From Perca fluviatilis (Eukaryota; Chordata; Actinopteri; Perciformes; Percidae): a stretch of 64,000 nt of DNA. The stretch covers positions 35,415,513 through 35,479,512 of the forward strand of contig NC_053122.1 of NCBI RefSeq assembly GCF_010015445.1, given 5' to 3'. The position numbers and the translations under genes were made by a program. The notes under the pieces are model-generated. The model was not told the DNA's origin. It did no database searches and worked only from the letters and a program-made list of their open reading frames with translations. Shown one piece after another: positions 23,336-35,966 of the stretch (position 1 is the first letter of the stretch; each line of letters begins with the position of its first letter).

Positions 23336-24760
23336 ATTTGAAACTCAAAATGTGTTTTGGAGTGAATGTGACAGAAAATGTTCACTAATATAAGTCAAAA
23401 TGGTAAAAAAAGTGTTCACATTTTGTTTACCATTGCTTTGGGAAATTTAATTGAATAAATTAAATTTTTTGTAAGGCGACCTCACTTTTTCATTGCTTAA
23501 TTATAAACATATAGCCTACTCTCACCAGCTTGTCAAAACAATGTTATTTACTGCTTTTTATAAAGAAATACAATTAATATTATGCAGAATTGAGTTCAGC
23601 CTTTTGGCCCGGCCCTCCACAATATTTTCTGTTTCTCATGTGGCCCCGTGGCACCTATAGGTACGGGACGATGTTATGCAGGATTTATGAATGTACGTTA
23701 GCAACAGTAGGCTAATTCACGAGGGTGCTATTTTATGTGCGAGCTAATATTGCGTTTCTGTTTATTGAATGCGTTATTCAGTGCAAACATAACCGAGAAT
23801 GTAGTTTAAACTCAGTAATGATGGTATATTAGGTTATTACTGTCGCTCTGTTGAAGGCAGACGCCCCACTGTACTGTCGTTACGCAGATCACGGACATCT
23901 GATTGATTTTACTGCACCGTACTTAAGTGAAAGTAGGTCAAGTTGTAAAACCTACTAGCAGGGCACCATACACAGGGCATTTAAATGTATATCTAATAAT
24001 TTCTATGTTAACTGTTTGCCGATAGTAGTAGAACAAAATATTTATGTAAAGCTACAAATCCCCGGCCCGGACGACGATATCATCGTCCATCACGATGTTT
24101 TACTTTAAACATCGTCAACTGCCAATTTAGGGGACATCGCCCAACCCTATTGCTGAACAACAGTGTACCGGACTATCCAGCTACCAGGCCGGCTGCTCTG
24201 TCGCCGGGTAAGACTAGTGGAGGTGGGCTGTGTTAACACGGACTGGTGCAGAAATGGGGTGCTTGTATCCAACTATCTGCTAACTGCTGGTGGAGTTTGT
24301 GACTGTTAAATGCCGACCATTCTACATTCCTTATTTACGGCTGTGTTTATACTCAGTGTTTACAGCCCACCAATCACAAATGCTAGTAGCTATGTGTTAG
24401 CTGAACTTTACGGAGCATATAATGTGCGTGCACTAAATGTAGCCTGTTTCGTATGTCGTTTTTATGTAATGTCGTTTTTATATATTTTAATTGTGTAATC
24501 ACTTGAGCCACGGTGAAACGTTTCGTGTATATGGTTGAAATGACAATAAAACACACTTGAGTTGAGTTGACTGTCTCACTGTCTGTCTGTAAACGGTAGC
24601 CGTGGATTTGACGTCTTTCATCCACATGAGCCAAAAACATATTTTCTGGCTTTTCTCGGCCTAGAAGCCACCAATTTCTAAAAAAGGTTCACATTTCTAC
24701 TACATAATTGACCCAATTTAAACATATATTCATCTTTCCAACGGTGAAATATCCCTTTAA

Positions 24761-27700
24761 ATTGCGTGGGGATTGCGTCCCACGCCACACAATCCCGGCT
24801 CTCCTGGGTGAAAGTCCTCTGTTTTACCCATCTGTGGACTTCCGTCCTTTCATACTACTCGCTACGCCGATAATTCACACGTAATGTAAGTCAATGGAGG
24901 CCAAACGGCGTCTTGATAACGCGCCAAAATGGCATACGGATTGGCGTGTCATACATATGCCACTTAATGAGATCAGTCTGTTGCGCTGAAATCTGGCGCT
25001 CTTATACTTCGTCACCTTACTTCCTGCTTTGCTCCCATCATTATGGTTCCATACAACGTACATTCATGCATCCGTGTTCATTTTTGGGCAATTTTGTTGA
25101 AAGAAATGTTCTGCCATTCTGCTGATGTCTTTGGTGTCATCATAGCCCTTACATATGGTTACTGTTACATAAAAGATTGATACACTTAATGTCCATGAAT
25201 TCTCTGTCGTTTATCACGGCCGATTGTGGCAAGCTCTAATGCAACCATCAATTTTTTTCCCATCATGCTCTGGCAGCCACTTCTTTATGTCTTTTTAACC
25301 AATGGAAGGCTGGTCCGTCATACATTAGGCCAGCAATACGTCATTCGAGGGACGAAACAAAGATTCCGAGGGCAGAATAGTTAGATATGACCAAAGATCG
25401 TCTATACATAACCGTTCTAAACCGTTCTATAGAGAAGAATGGCATTACTGTTTTGAGTTTTGGCATAAGTTTGGGCCTTTCTGTGAAGAAATGTAAATAG
25501 TTTGTCCATTATATAAGTTTTCTGATGTTCATTAGGGGCCGAGAAGCAGCAATATTTTATTTGCCTGTATTACATTCTTCTTCTTCTTCTTCTTCCAAAG
25601 AAATCCATGTTCCCATGCATGAAAACTCACCAAACTTTGCACATAAGTCCAGTCCTATGCCAAATGCAATCAGTGCGATTTGTATGCTAATAGTCCTGAT
25701 GGTGGCGCTACAACAGCCATTTAAAATTCTAAACTTTAAAAATTCATAACAAATCAGCCGTACGTGCTACATGAAATCTTCGTTTGCACATTTGCATGTA
25801 AACTGAGACAAACGGAGGTTTAGGCAGCCGAGGAAGTGAGAAAGAGAAGAGAGAGGAAGTGATTTGTTGCTGTTGTTGCTATTTTCGGGATTCTGATTTG
25901 CTAAGAGCTTGGATTGGCTTGAGCTTCTCGTTACTCTGCCACCTACAGGTTTGGCATGCTCTTGACAGCATTGGCAGCATATATACACGGGTACATGTAA
26001 ACAAACACTTTTCTGAAAACACAACAGCGTTGTTATTTTTTTTATTTTTTATTTTTTTTTGTTTATGAAAATAGCCGGCTACGTGTAAACGTAGCATGAG
26101 ATCAGAACCTTCGTTCGGCCTCAAAGGTTCTGAGTTCGAGGCCATGGTGTTGCAAGAAAATTATACATGTATCTAATAAGGCTTTGTGCTGTGGACAACT
26201 GCCCTGCATATTTTAAATGTGTGTCTGCATTAACACACCTGATTCTGATTAACAATCAGTCCAGTTCCAGTTAAAGAAAGTCATGTTATTGAGTCAACTC
26301 AGGCTGACTCAATAAAATATAGCCAAATATCTAGTGGAGTCATCACCTGGACAATAGCTCACTGAGATCAGTGTTTGCCTTTGGACCTGAAGATTGAAAG
26401 TTCAAACGGTCACAATGTCACATCTTCTACATGATCAGCCATTGTTCTTTGGAAAACTTCCCTGCATGTTTGAGATGTTTCAGAGCATCAACACACCTGT
26501 CTGAAATGATCAGCTCATTAGTTTGTGTCCTAGGTTAACATGCCACTGTGTACTCTGGCATTATGCTTATGTGGGGATTGGAGACACAAAATCAAAGATA
26601 TTTTAATTTAGAAGATTTAAATAATTAACAGTTTGTATGGTTATGATTATAGACCATGTAATTATAATTTTACACCTCTTCCTGCTTAAAACCCCTTTCT
26701 GCACACGAGTCCACAGCTTCATTTGGCTTAGCATAGTTTGACTTATTTTACTTTAACTATTACTTACTACAAAGTATTTGCTGTTTTCTTCACCTCTTTT
26801 AGCTTGATTTGTTCAAGTGAGCTACAAAACAGGCCAGCCTGTTCAATATTGATGTTACTCTTTCATCTTGGTCTTTAGTTTTCATAGTGGATTTTGGATT
26901 GTCAGTTTGATCCATTCACACTTCTTAAAGATTATGCCATCATTATGTCTGATGCTACTATTGTGCTCTCATCCTTGTGGTGTATGTTACGTGTACCCAC
27001 ATTCATCTTATCACAGTTTTGCTAAATAGACTACATTTTTGGTGCTTTGATGAAGTGCAAAAAAACATTTTCAACGTTTCCATGGTAGCTGTTTTTTCAG
27101 TGAATAACTCCATTGGAGTGTCTTGCTCTTTCACTTACTTTTGGGTGTACTATATTTCTCAGCTCTGGGATGAGTGCGGTTGGCCACATTTCATATACCT
27201 TACATACCCGAGGACATTTCCAATAAATCCCTTGATGATAATTAGGGGCCGAGCAGTGAAGCCGCGTGGACCCTATTGTTTTTGCCTTTATTATTAGGGG
27301 CCACAGACACAATGTCACTGAGCACTTTGTACCGTTGATTCTTCAAGACAAGTGATAAGTTTAAAAAATGGGAACATTTGTGTTTTTAGTGACACCTGTG
27401 ACACCTGTCTATAGCCTCATTTGATTTGTTACACTGTACTTGCTTTTGGATCATTACAAAAAATAATGCAAAATTATTATCTTAAAATAAAAGATATAGT
27501 GTCTCTTGCATCACATACATTATGAACAAGTATCTAAGTGGTCTTGAAGAGGATTCTCTTTTTCTGTCTCTCATTTGGACTCGGCCTTGACTAGTGCTGG
27601 TCTTGGACTTGACAAAGGTTGACTTGACTACACCACTATTCACCTTGTCATCTCAACTACTTTACTTCACTTCTATCCTGCAAAATACAAGTCAACAGCT

Positions 27701-28723
27701 CCATCTTCTGGCAAGTCAGCAGAGCATTTCATGAATAAGTGTGGCAGTTTAAGTGTTCAGATAATGTAGCTCTACACTGAACAATAATTGTTGCATGGCA
27801 CAGGCTGCTATACTAAGGGTGTTTGTTGCAGGCATCTGTCATCCAAATGGACCGAAAAGTGGACCAACAAAAAAAGGACTCAGGCTTTAACAACTGTCTC
27901 ATTTAGTTTGGTTGAATCACACTAGAGTTGGTTTTCCCCCTTGGTGCGGTTCGTTTGGACCATGGAGCCATAGTTTCTCTCTGACTTTAATTAATCCCTC
28001 CTTTCCTGACCCTATTTACAGACACAACACCTTATTAGATGACGTCCCATTACCTGCCAGCAAAAGTTGTACCACTGCTCTTTTTTTATTTAACAAAGCC
28101 CTACTGCCTCAGCAGAGTGGCCCTATTTACATGAATAAAAGGCCTGTGTTTCTTCACACAATGTTGTCTAAATGCAGCTTTATACGTCTGAAATGCCTAT
28201 CACTTAGTGAGAATTAGGAACGATTGGAAAACGGCCAGTAAGAGTATCTGGTTCTCTCTGTTTAACTGATTAATGCCCTGCAGGCTTGCAACCCCTGGTG
28301 ACCCGTGTTCTTAGAGACACGGTAAACAGATTCTCAGTCGTTTTTCTTGACCAGTCAAGGACATGGAGTTACATTATGAATATGTCTTGTTTATTATATT
28401 TCATGCAACTTGAGAAAAAAAATCACAATGCTATGTACAATTGAATAGTAAAAATGATTTTAAATGGCAACCCATCGCATTCACATAATTTGTCTAAAAT
28501 AAGTTAAATGTAACTGAAATTTAAATTTATAGTGCTTTACATAGAAACAACAAATGTGATACAGGTGTCACAACCTGGCTCAAGGGCCATGACAAAAGAG
28601 GATCAAACATGAATGGCCCTAAACTGAAAAAACTACTTTTCTCATTTGTTAACTCACTCACTGAACAGCAGTAACATATTCACTCATTCATCCTTATCTG
28701 ATCTCAGACCCTCCACAGTCTCT
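24761..28723. repeat. duplicated flank 3' of TAAR 3
   Basis: 24761-25150 is loosely similar to 16960-17170. 25530-25760 is a known-looking fish repeat (aggggccgagaagc, TTC repeats, tggtggcgctacaac), also at 36285-36450. 26160-27945 is paralogous to 11041-13190 and 37080-40245. From about 27960 it is the A-type 3' flank shared with 52290-53700. The 26977-27297 open frame is a duplicated noncoding-looking stretch. No gene supported. Confidence 0.65.
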
Positions 28724-30068
28724 CTACAGCATGTTGGTCTCAGAGGAGCCAGGCTGCAGTATCTGAAGAGTTACAATGAGTTTAACTGCTTTTCTAAACC
28801 AGGGGTACAAGAAGGCATATATCACAGGGTTTAGACAAGAGTTAAAAAAATACAGAATGAGTATAAACTGTCCAATTAAAGTTCTAACCCAGTTTTCATC
28901 TACCCATGCTACAACAAAATATGGGCAGAAACAAATTAGGAACACCAGTACAAGAACACCAAGATTCCTGGCTGCTTTCAGCTCTGATTTCTTTGCCTTT
29001 GGAGTCACTGAATGCTGGAGTGTGACAGCTGTAATGTGAGAGCGCATGGCACGAGCCTGAGACACAGCCACGGCAAATATTCTCAGATACAGAGCTATGA
29101 TGACAGTAACTGGAACAATAAAGGTAACACAAAGATCAAAAAGCATTGAGATGTCATCAGTGTTCAACAAACATTCTCCGTAGCAGGATTTATAACTCCC
29201 TGGTTGACTCGGAAGATCCTTTACAAAGTGAAGGCTGTAGGAAACAGAACAGAGCCAACACAGACAAACACTGAGTTTAACTATTCTCCCGGTGACTTTA
29301 GTAGTGTAATGCAGTGGGTCACAAATAGCCACATAACGGTCAACTGATATGAGCACTATGTCACCTATTGAGGCTGAGGGAATGTTGACTGAAAGAAGAG
29401 TAAACGTAGAACACACAAATTCACCAAGAAACCAGCAGGATGTTTTTCGGAGAACTTCTACAGGCATCAGCACGAGGCCCACTAGAAGGTCTGAGACAGC
29501 CAGAGAGAGGAGGAGGATGTTGGTGGGTGTGTGGAGCTGCCTGGAGGGAAAGAGAAAAGCACCATTTAACCAACAAGAGTGACAAAACAACCAAAACCAG
29601 TATTCAAAATGAATATAAAAATCCATATCAGTTTGAACATTTTCCATTCCACCACATCAGTAGTTACCATATGTTTAAGTGTAGACAGTTAATATGACTT
29701 GGTTGAGGTCACAGTGGACAGAAACAATGCTTAGTATTGGTTAGAGAGTGGACATGAACAACAGTCTCTGGCATCAAAGTCAGACATTTGGAGCAACATT
29801 ATTCAGTACTAGCTCAAAGACAATTCTTCTAAATGTACAGCAGCTGTTCACATTATTAAGTTACAGTTCCTGTAGAGAGAAGCTGAGAAGTTAATATCTG
29901 CCTGAAGTGGGAGATTGAGATGATGATGAGCAGGTTGAGAGTCACAGTGATCGGAGAGATGGAGTAGAACACAATGGTAACTGTTTGGGGCCAAGGAGAC
30001 AAGGGCTTTATGCAGGAGGTGTTTGGGAACTGTGGAAAGCAGAGCTCGGCTCGGTCCTCAACCTCCAT
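28724..30068 (-). CDS. trace amine-associated receptor, type A (TAAR 3 of this array)
   Basis: Exon 1 30068-29902 (ATG at 30068), exon 2 29540-28724; 327 residues, all open. Same layout as TAAR 1: NTS glycosylation site in the N-terminus, TM1 in exon 1, Asp73 (2.50), Cys99, DRY at 123-125, Ser at 3.32, Asp191 at 5.42 (LFDLCVTFIVP), TAAR signature NSCLNPVIYAFLYPWF and C-terminal SSETNML. Differences from TAAR 1 cluster in extracellular loop 2 and TM5 (LLNTDDISM), and in TM6 to TM7 (VVAWVDENWVRT), the ligand-facing parts, which suggests a different amine preference (inference). As in TAAR 1, the only possible exon 1 donor is GC (CTTCAG|GCAGAT). Confidence 0.93.
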
Positions 30069-33000
30069 CTGCAGAGATCTGCAGATAGCTGCAGCTCTGG
30101 CAGCTTTCTGAACTAACCTGAGTCATGTAACTGATTTATCTCTCTCACATTCTCTTCATCCACTCCTCTCTCTCAGTCCCTGTTTGACTCTGATAACCCT
30201 CCTCCCTCACTCTGCACATCCCACCATCATCTTCATCGCTTTCTCTGCAACCCTGCCTTTCTCACTGTCTCTCTATCCAATCTCTCTTTTGTCATTTTCT
30301 ACCCTTGTTTCCTTTCCTTTCTCCTATTATTGTCCTACGGATAACTTTTCAAATTTCAATAATAGAAGTCTTGCATTGCCTGCTCTATCTCTACAGCCCT
30401 GTGGAGTAAGGTCTGGTGCTAAATCCACTATATTTACAATCTATGGTTTGCTGTCCAAGCCACCAAGGCCCAGCCAATCAGCCTCATGTGCAGAGATACT
30501 GGCAGCTAAGGCATAGTTTTGGTATGTGTGCTGGGCCACTGTTCGTTTAAAACAACAACGGGCGATCCTAAAAAGGTTAGCTTAGCTACATCATAGATGC
30601 ATCAGTCAGTGTTTGCTCAGCTCCCAAGTTAGTCTCAAGTCCAAAAGACGTTAGCTTAGAGGAACTATTGCTGTACTATTGCAGCACCTGTCATTCAGTA
30701 TTCCGACATTTATGCCGGAAACAGTGAATGGAGTCATTTAACCAGGGGGATGAGTTGACAGAGGGAACAACTCTCATTTTACTTGGAACCACTTCACCCA
30801 AACGGAGGAGTATATGTGTTGAAGGAGTGGACTAGACAGTTATTGTCAGAGTGAGAAAACAACACTGCGCTTTGGTCAAAAACTGTAAAAACTTTTCGGC
30901 TGAAAAGCGATTAAAAATTCAAGAGCAGCTTACACGTTTACTGGGCAGGAAATCTTAATTAAAAGGCAGGTTAAACATAATGTAATGAGCTGTGTTCACT
31001 AATTCTCTATATAGTGTTCAAATAGTGAACTACATAGGAATAGACTAAACGAGATTTTGGACACTCTGAACACATTGTTGGGTCAGTAGATGCGCAGGGT
31101 ATTCGCGTGATGAAGGCGGGCGCGCTCTGCATCATGTAAACAAACAGAAAGAAAAGAACTTCTAATACGTCCCTGAAACAAACTCAGCAGGATAGTAAAA
31201 GGTAGATTTTTCCTTTTCAGTTTTGGCGGGTGCTTCTGCTTCTTCTTCTCTGCCAGGAAAACATGACCGTGTTGCATTGTGGTATACAGGAGTAAAATGT
31301 AGGGTACATACTGTAGTATGTCCATTAAAATTAGTAGTGCATTGCAGGTATTTTATAGTGGACTAAATAGCGAATGAAATTAACCGAGGACAATTCAAAC
31401 ACCTCTAGATCCTTTTATTAATCCTTTGCAGGAATTTATAGAGTCGTATAGCAGCTGGTATGAAGGACTTCCTATACCGCTCCGACTTGCACATTGGTGC
31501 CATCAGTCTTTGACTAAAGGTGCTGCTGTTTATCACCTTCAGGAAGTGGAGTGGGTGTGCAGGGTTGGTCAGTATTGATCCTAGTTCATTTAGTGTTCTG
31601 GCCCCTGCCACCTGCTGAACAGAGTGACATTAAGAAAATCAGCAGCAAAGTTGCAAGAAAGTCATTGACCATAACTACTTTGTCCAACCCAATAATAAAG
31701 GATAAAAAATCACTGAAGTCATGCATAAAAGAACTGTTAGAACTTGGAAGTTGGGTAAATTAAAATACATTAAAATGGATTTGAACTAACAACTTTAGTC
31801 ACTTGGAGTTCAAACGATGAAAAACCCAGATGGACACCTTCCAATTTAAAAAACAGTTCCTATACAACACAGGGAGCCCTCCAGCCCAACCTGAGGTCCT
31901 AGGTGGACTGATAAAAGTTCAAAGAGGGCCGTTTTCCATGCTCCTCTGCCAATAATCAGTCAGCATATAAACCTATGATGTGGAGCCTGCTGGCGCACTA
32001 AAGCCAGTCTGAAAGTTGATGAGTCTGCTAAAACGACTAGCTCTACAACCAAGAGACGGAAGTGGGCCAGAAATAAAACCAGCTTTCCAGTACTCTTCAA
32101 AACGTCATACGGAAGGTTAAAATCCTGCTTCTGTATGTTCACTTAAATGATGAAAAGTATCATTAGTTCCACGATTAACCAAAATACGTGGCCACACAAC
32201 CCACGGCACAGGAGGATAAAGCTGCAGCAACCTTACACGTCGGCGATAAGCCTTCATGGTCTTCAATTCCTCGGAAAGCCAGCAAACCTAAATTCAGCAA
32301 TCTCTTTGATGGCATTTCTGAACAATGACTTGATCTTTCTGGGTCGAGGGAAATCTTCAGGAGGTGAGAAGCAGCGTTGGTTGCAGCAGGGCTAACCCAG
32401 TCCCTCCTTTATAACTTAAAATAACTTAAAATCCAGGCGATCAATGACTAAAATCTCTAATCCGGGTAAAATATTCGGCTAAAAACAACCAAGATCTAAA
32501 TTCTGTAACGTTAAAATTTAGCTTAAAACTGGGCAAAAGGTTTATTTGGGACAGTGTTTCTTAGAGCGTTTTTCTGCCCTGCAATTAAAGACACATCGGC
32601 ACATAACACACCTGGCTAACACTAATCATGGTTTATACCAATTTCAAAGACTAAGACTGTAGTGCTTCAAGCTGTTGTGTATTCCATACCTCTTTCCCTG
32701 CAGCCCTTTTTGGGGGCATATAAAGCCCAAAAAGGGAATAACCAAAGACAAGGGTGACATGGACAATGGAGATCAGCAGGGCAGGGAGACCTGGGGGCTG
32801 GATAAGGGCGATGCAGTAGACCTCAGTTTTAACCAACGCCGTGAGCGTAATCAATGATGGGTGACTGTGGCACTGAGCAGCTGAGAGGTCAACGTACTGA
32901 GCAGCCTCGGTAGCCATGGGAACCAGGCCTTCTTCTGGGGACTCCAACACAGGGATACCATCTGAAAAAGCCAAGGCGATACCCAATGAAAGATGGACGA

Positions 33001-33315
33001 CAACAGGGTGGCACCTCAACTGGTTCATTGAAGGCTCATTGGAATCAGGATATACTCGATCAAAGAAGGGAAGGACTAACCGGGTCAAGGCAGACAGGCC
33101 GGAGGCTAATGATTCCGAGGCAAGCGGACTGGGGGGCGGGCTGGAATACAGACTGGATTCTTGAAGGCCCTAGGCTAGCAGACTGAGATGCAGAGGAGGC
33201 TGAAGTGATGGGTTCAGGAGACACAGGAGTTGGAGCTGGGCTTGCATAAAACTTCCACCTGAAGAATGCTACTTCATCGACAAATTTACCATCAGACCTA
33301 TACTCTGGACAATCC
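30069..33315. other. 5' flank of TAAR 3 and mixed repeats
   Basis: 30069-30480 is paralogous to the 5' flanks of TAAR 1 and TAAR 5. The part around 30420-30500 (atatttacaatctatgg, then accaaggcccagccaatcag) also occurs near 55710. 31405-31616 is a LINE-type fragment. The rest, including the 145-codon open frame at 33088-32651, shows no recognisable domain and I do not call a gene. Confidence 0.5.
31405..31616 (-). pseudogene. C-terminal tail of a non-LTR retrotransposon ORF2 (fragment)
   Basis: The minus-strand translation has an HPLHFL block followed by CKSERYRKSFIPAAIRLYK. This is the kind of tail (Cys, then ERYRKSF-PAAIRL-N) found at the C-terminus of fish LINE ORF2 proteins. Only about 65 residues are left. 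The clade cannot be named. Confidence 0.5.
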
Positions 33316-34431
33316 GTCCCCATTGGAGCCACTTCCACCACATCCACACTATGACATCTTTAAAAAGACGCTTCATATTAATAATTCAGAAATAAATAAG
33401 TCTCGGCAAACCTTTTCTTAGAACACCATCAGCAGGAATATCGGCAATTCTAGTGCCTTATTTACTTCTGTTGAAAATTGAACTGACATAGTTACCCCTT
33501 GACCAGTTCATTCACGGAATTGGTTTGTGCAAGTATCTGTTCTTGTCATACACACATACATACAAACACCACACACACATATTAAGGTATTATGTGGTAA
33601 TGTGCCAGTAAAAGTTGTACCAGGTTACCGGATAACCCAGACCTTTTATTTTACTAAAGCCCTGTTGCATCAACAGAGAGGTCTCATGTAAATGAATAGG
33701 AGTGCTATGGTTTTTTTTTACACATTGTTGTTGTCCATCTAAATGCAGCTTCAGGCCTCAGAAACGGTGGGACAGACTAAGGGCGCATTCCAGGCAACCC
33801 GTAACTTGTGTTTTCACAACCTTCTACCTGTGAAAGTGCCCTGGAACGTCAGTCAAACCCCTAATTTACTACCCGTGAACTTGTACCAGATTGTTGAACT
33901 CCCAGTTACAGTTTTTGACGTCTCACACATACATAAACAACAATGGCAACCCCTGTTGATGCTGTACAGACGCCAGAGATTAACAGTGAGAAATAGAAAT
34001 AAATAGACATTAATAAACAAGGTAAAGTAATTCCCCACATTGTAATCAAAACAATACACATACGTTTGTGTGCTACTACAGGTTATGTTTATTAAATGAA
34101 GCCCAAAATATGTCACCGACTAGAAATCGCTAGTATCAGCTAGCGTTAACTAACGTCAACGTTAGGTAGCCGCTAGCTAGAAGGGTTTGTCGTGACTTTG
34201 CCTGGAACACTACCAAGTCATTAGTCGTGATTTGAAGTTGTAACTCACAGGCAAAAAATTGTGTATGAAACGCAGCATAAAACACGAAGAAGGGAAGCTA
34301 GTGAAGGAAACGTGGATGCAATTTAACGACCTGAGATGTACCAATAGTGTGCTCATTAGTGAAAACAGGTTAGCATCATTAGCACTTTCAGCAGCGAGTG
34401 TGTGGACTCTGACAAGAGGAGGGAGGAATCT
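33316..34431. repeat. orphan A-type TAAR 3' flank and repeats
   Basis: 33316-33745 matches 51487-51676 and 52066-52500, the region 3' of TAAR 5 (gagccacttccaccacatcc, then catcagcaggaatatc). It also matches 28040-28190, 3' of TAAR 3. No receptor follows it here. From about 33780 there is unrelated repeat sequence with clustered gttagc/gctaac words, and from 34317 the module also seen at 8548 and 61169. Confidence 0.6.
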
Positions 34432-34435
34432 TTAA

Positions 34436-35962
34436 AGCCCATGTTGCAAGTTTAATTTTCCAAGAATTTGTGGTAATTGCTTGTTGGTAATAACATTTAA
34501 ACTGGTGTTCATGTATTTGATGTTGTTAGGTATCACAAAACAGAATATAACACGAAAAAGTAGGTACTATTTTACAGCGGTTTGTCTTTCCCCCACAATG
34601 CATTGCATGACGTCACGTTGGGGAGACGACAGGCGAAAGCCCCGTCTCGGTTCACTGTCCCGCTCACGGTTTCTGCCACTGATCTGGCAAAATATGGCTT
34701 TTGGTCTCGACCGAGTCAATGTGTCTTTATTATGTGTATAATAATATTGGGGGAAGTGAAAAGCCCGACGGGATGCTATTCGGCTTTTCACAAGTTTAAA
34801 CAGCTAGCTAACGATACACCGACGTTTGCGCTAACGCGTAACAGCCGTTAGCTTAGACTGCTAGTTAAATACCGGTATTACAACTGCCTGGAGAGTGTCG
34901 CGTTGTCAACACAAGATATATGCGTTAGTGCTCCTTTTATATCATACTTTTATTGAATGAAATATTAAGCTTCGCTCCTACGAAATAGGTGTTTTTTTGT
35001 AACGTTACACACAAAGCTAACTGGCTATAGTTAGCCTGTACGTATGCTAGCGGGATTAGCTAACGTTGCGTAGCCAGCCAGCAACTTCGGCAATCGGCAG
35101 TAGTTTCGGCGAGCTAACCGCGACAGTATGTTGCCCACAATCAACCTCTGCTGTTAAAAGCAGTCAATCTGCAGTGATGTTATGTTAGCATACATACAGG
35201 CTAACTATAGCCAGTTAGCTTTGTTTGTAACTAACTAACAAAAACCATCTCGTAGGAGCGAAGTTTAACGTTTCATTCAATAAAGTTATGGTACAAAAGG
35301 AGCACTAACGCCACAAGTCTTATGTTGACAACGTGGTCGCAGATATAGGAAACTCCGAAGGCAGTTGTAATATTTACCTAGCCGGCCAGCGAAGCGTCGG
35401 CGTAGCGTTAGCTAGCTGTCTAAACTTGTGAAAAGCTGAACAGCATCCCCGTCCAAGTAATAAATAAACACCAGGCAAATATGTTGTTACTGGAGCTAGT
35501 AGGCTACCATCAAAACGTGAGATATCTAATCATGATATCAATCATATCTATGTGTTTACAACCATCGGGGGATTTCACAGGTGGGACTGGCAAGTTAGCA
35601 CATAGCTAGCATGATGCCTTGTATTTTCTAGATCTAGATAAGTTTACCGGTACTTATCTGAACTAACGACATGATCACTGTCACTAGATATAAATAAAAC
35701 ATTGACTTTCACTTGGTGCTATTCACGGACAGTAAAAACACCTCTTCCTCATCCCAGTCAGTCACCATAGTTCTAGTACTAGGCCCAACGTGACGTCATC
35801 ACCGAATTGCGGAAAAAAACCCCACTAATACCAAAAACAACAAAAACCTGACAAAAACTGGCCTTTAACACTATTTGGAGACATTTTTAACAATGATATA
35901 CATATATTGAGTGCTATATGTACCTATTAATCAACAGTGGTGGTTAACTTGCAACATGGGCT
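34436..35962. mobile_element. 1.5-kb fold-back TTAA-target element
   Basis: TTAA at 34432-34435 and 35963-35966. Ends agcccatgttgcaagtt and its inverted copy. Internal arms at about 34787-35055 and 35170-35440 are inverted repeats of one another (cttttcacaagttta, gctcctacga, gctaactggctatagttagc). The paralogous empty site at 61259-61275 reads ggaatctttaaactgttctg. No coding region. Non-autonomous. Confidence 0.88.
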
Positions 35963-35966
35963 TTAA

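Larger units (their letters stand above)
19961..24149 (+). mobile_element. hAT transposon with 8-bp target duplication
   Basis: Ends tagggttgtgcc at the left and gcccaaccctA at the right are inverted. The 8-bp duplication TTGCTGAA lies at 19953-19960 and 24150-24157. Just inside each end is a palindrome-like gacgatatcatcgtccat. The element carries a BED/hAT transposase gene, a noncoding 3' part resembling Charlie-type tails (ggccctccacaat near 23610), and an inserted copy of element X that replaced the 3' end of the transposase. 4189 bp in total. Confidence 0.93.
19390..24756 (+). mobile_element. TTAA element 'X', outer copy interrupted by hAT
   Basis: 19390-19960 matches 6947 onward of copy 1. 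After the hAT insertion the same element resumes at 24158 and ends ggtgaaatatccct at 24756, followed by TTAA (24757-24760). The right terminus is the inverted match of the left terminus seen at 6768 and 22143. The left terminus of this copy was lost, with MITE Y now in its place. A short LINE-like tail lies inside it (19557-19612). Confidence 0.85.

Noticed and set aside
32651..33088. 145-codon minus-strand open frame
   Set aside because: No recognisable domain, and it lies between repeats; no splice or start context supports it.
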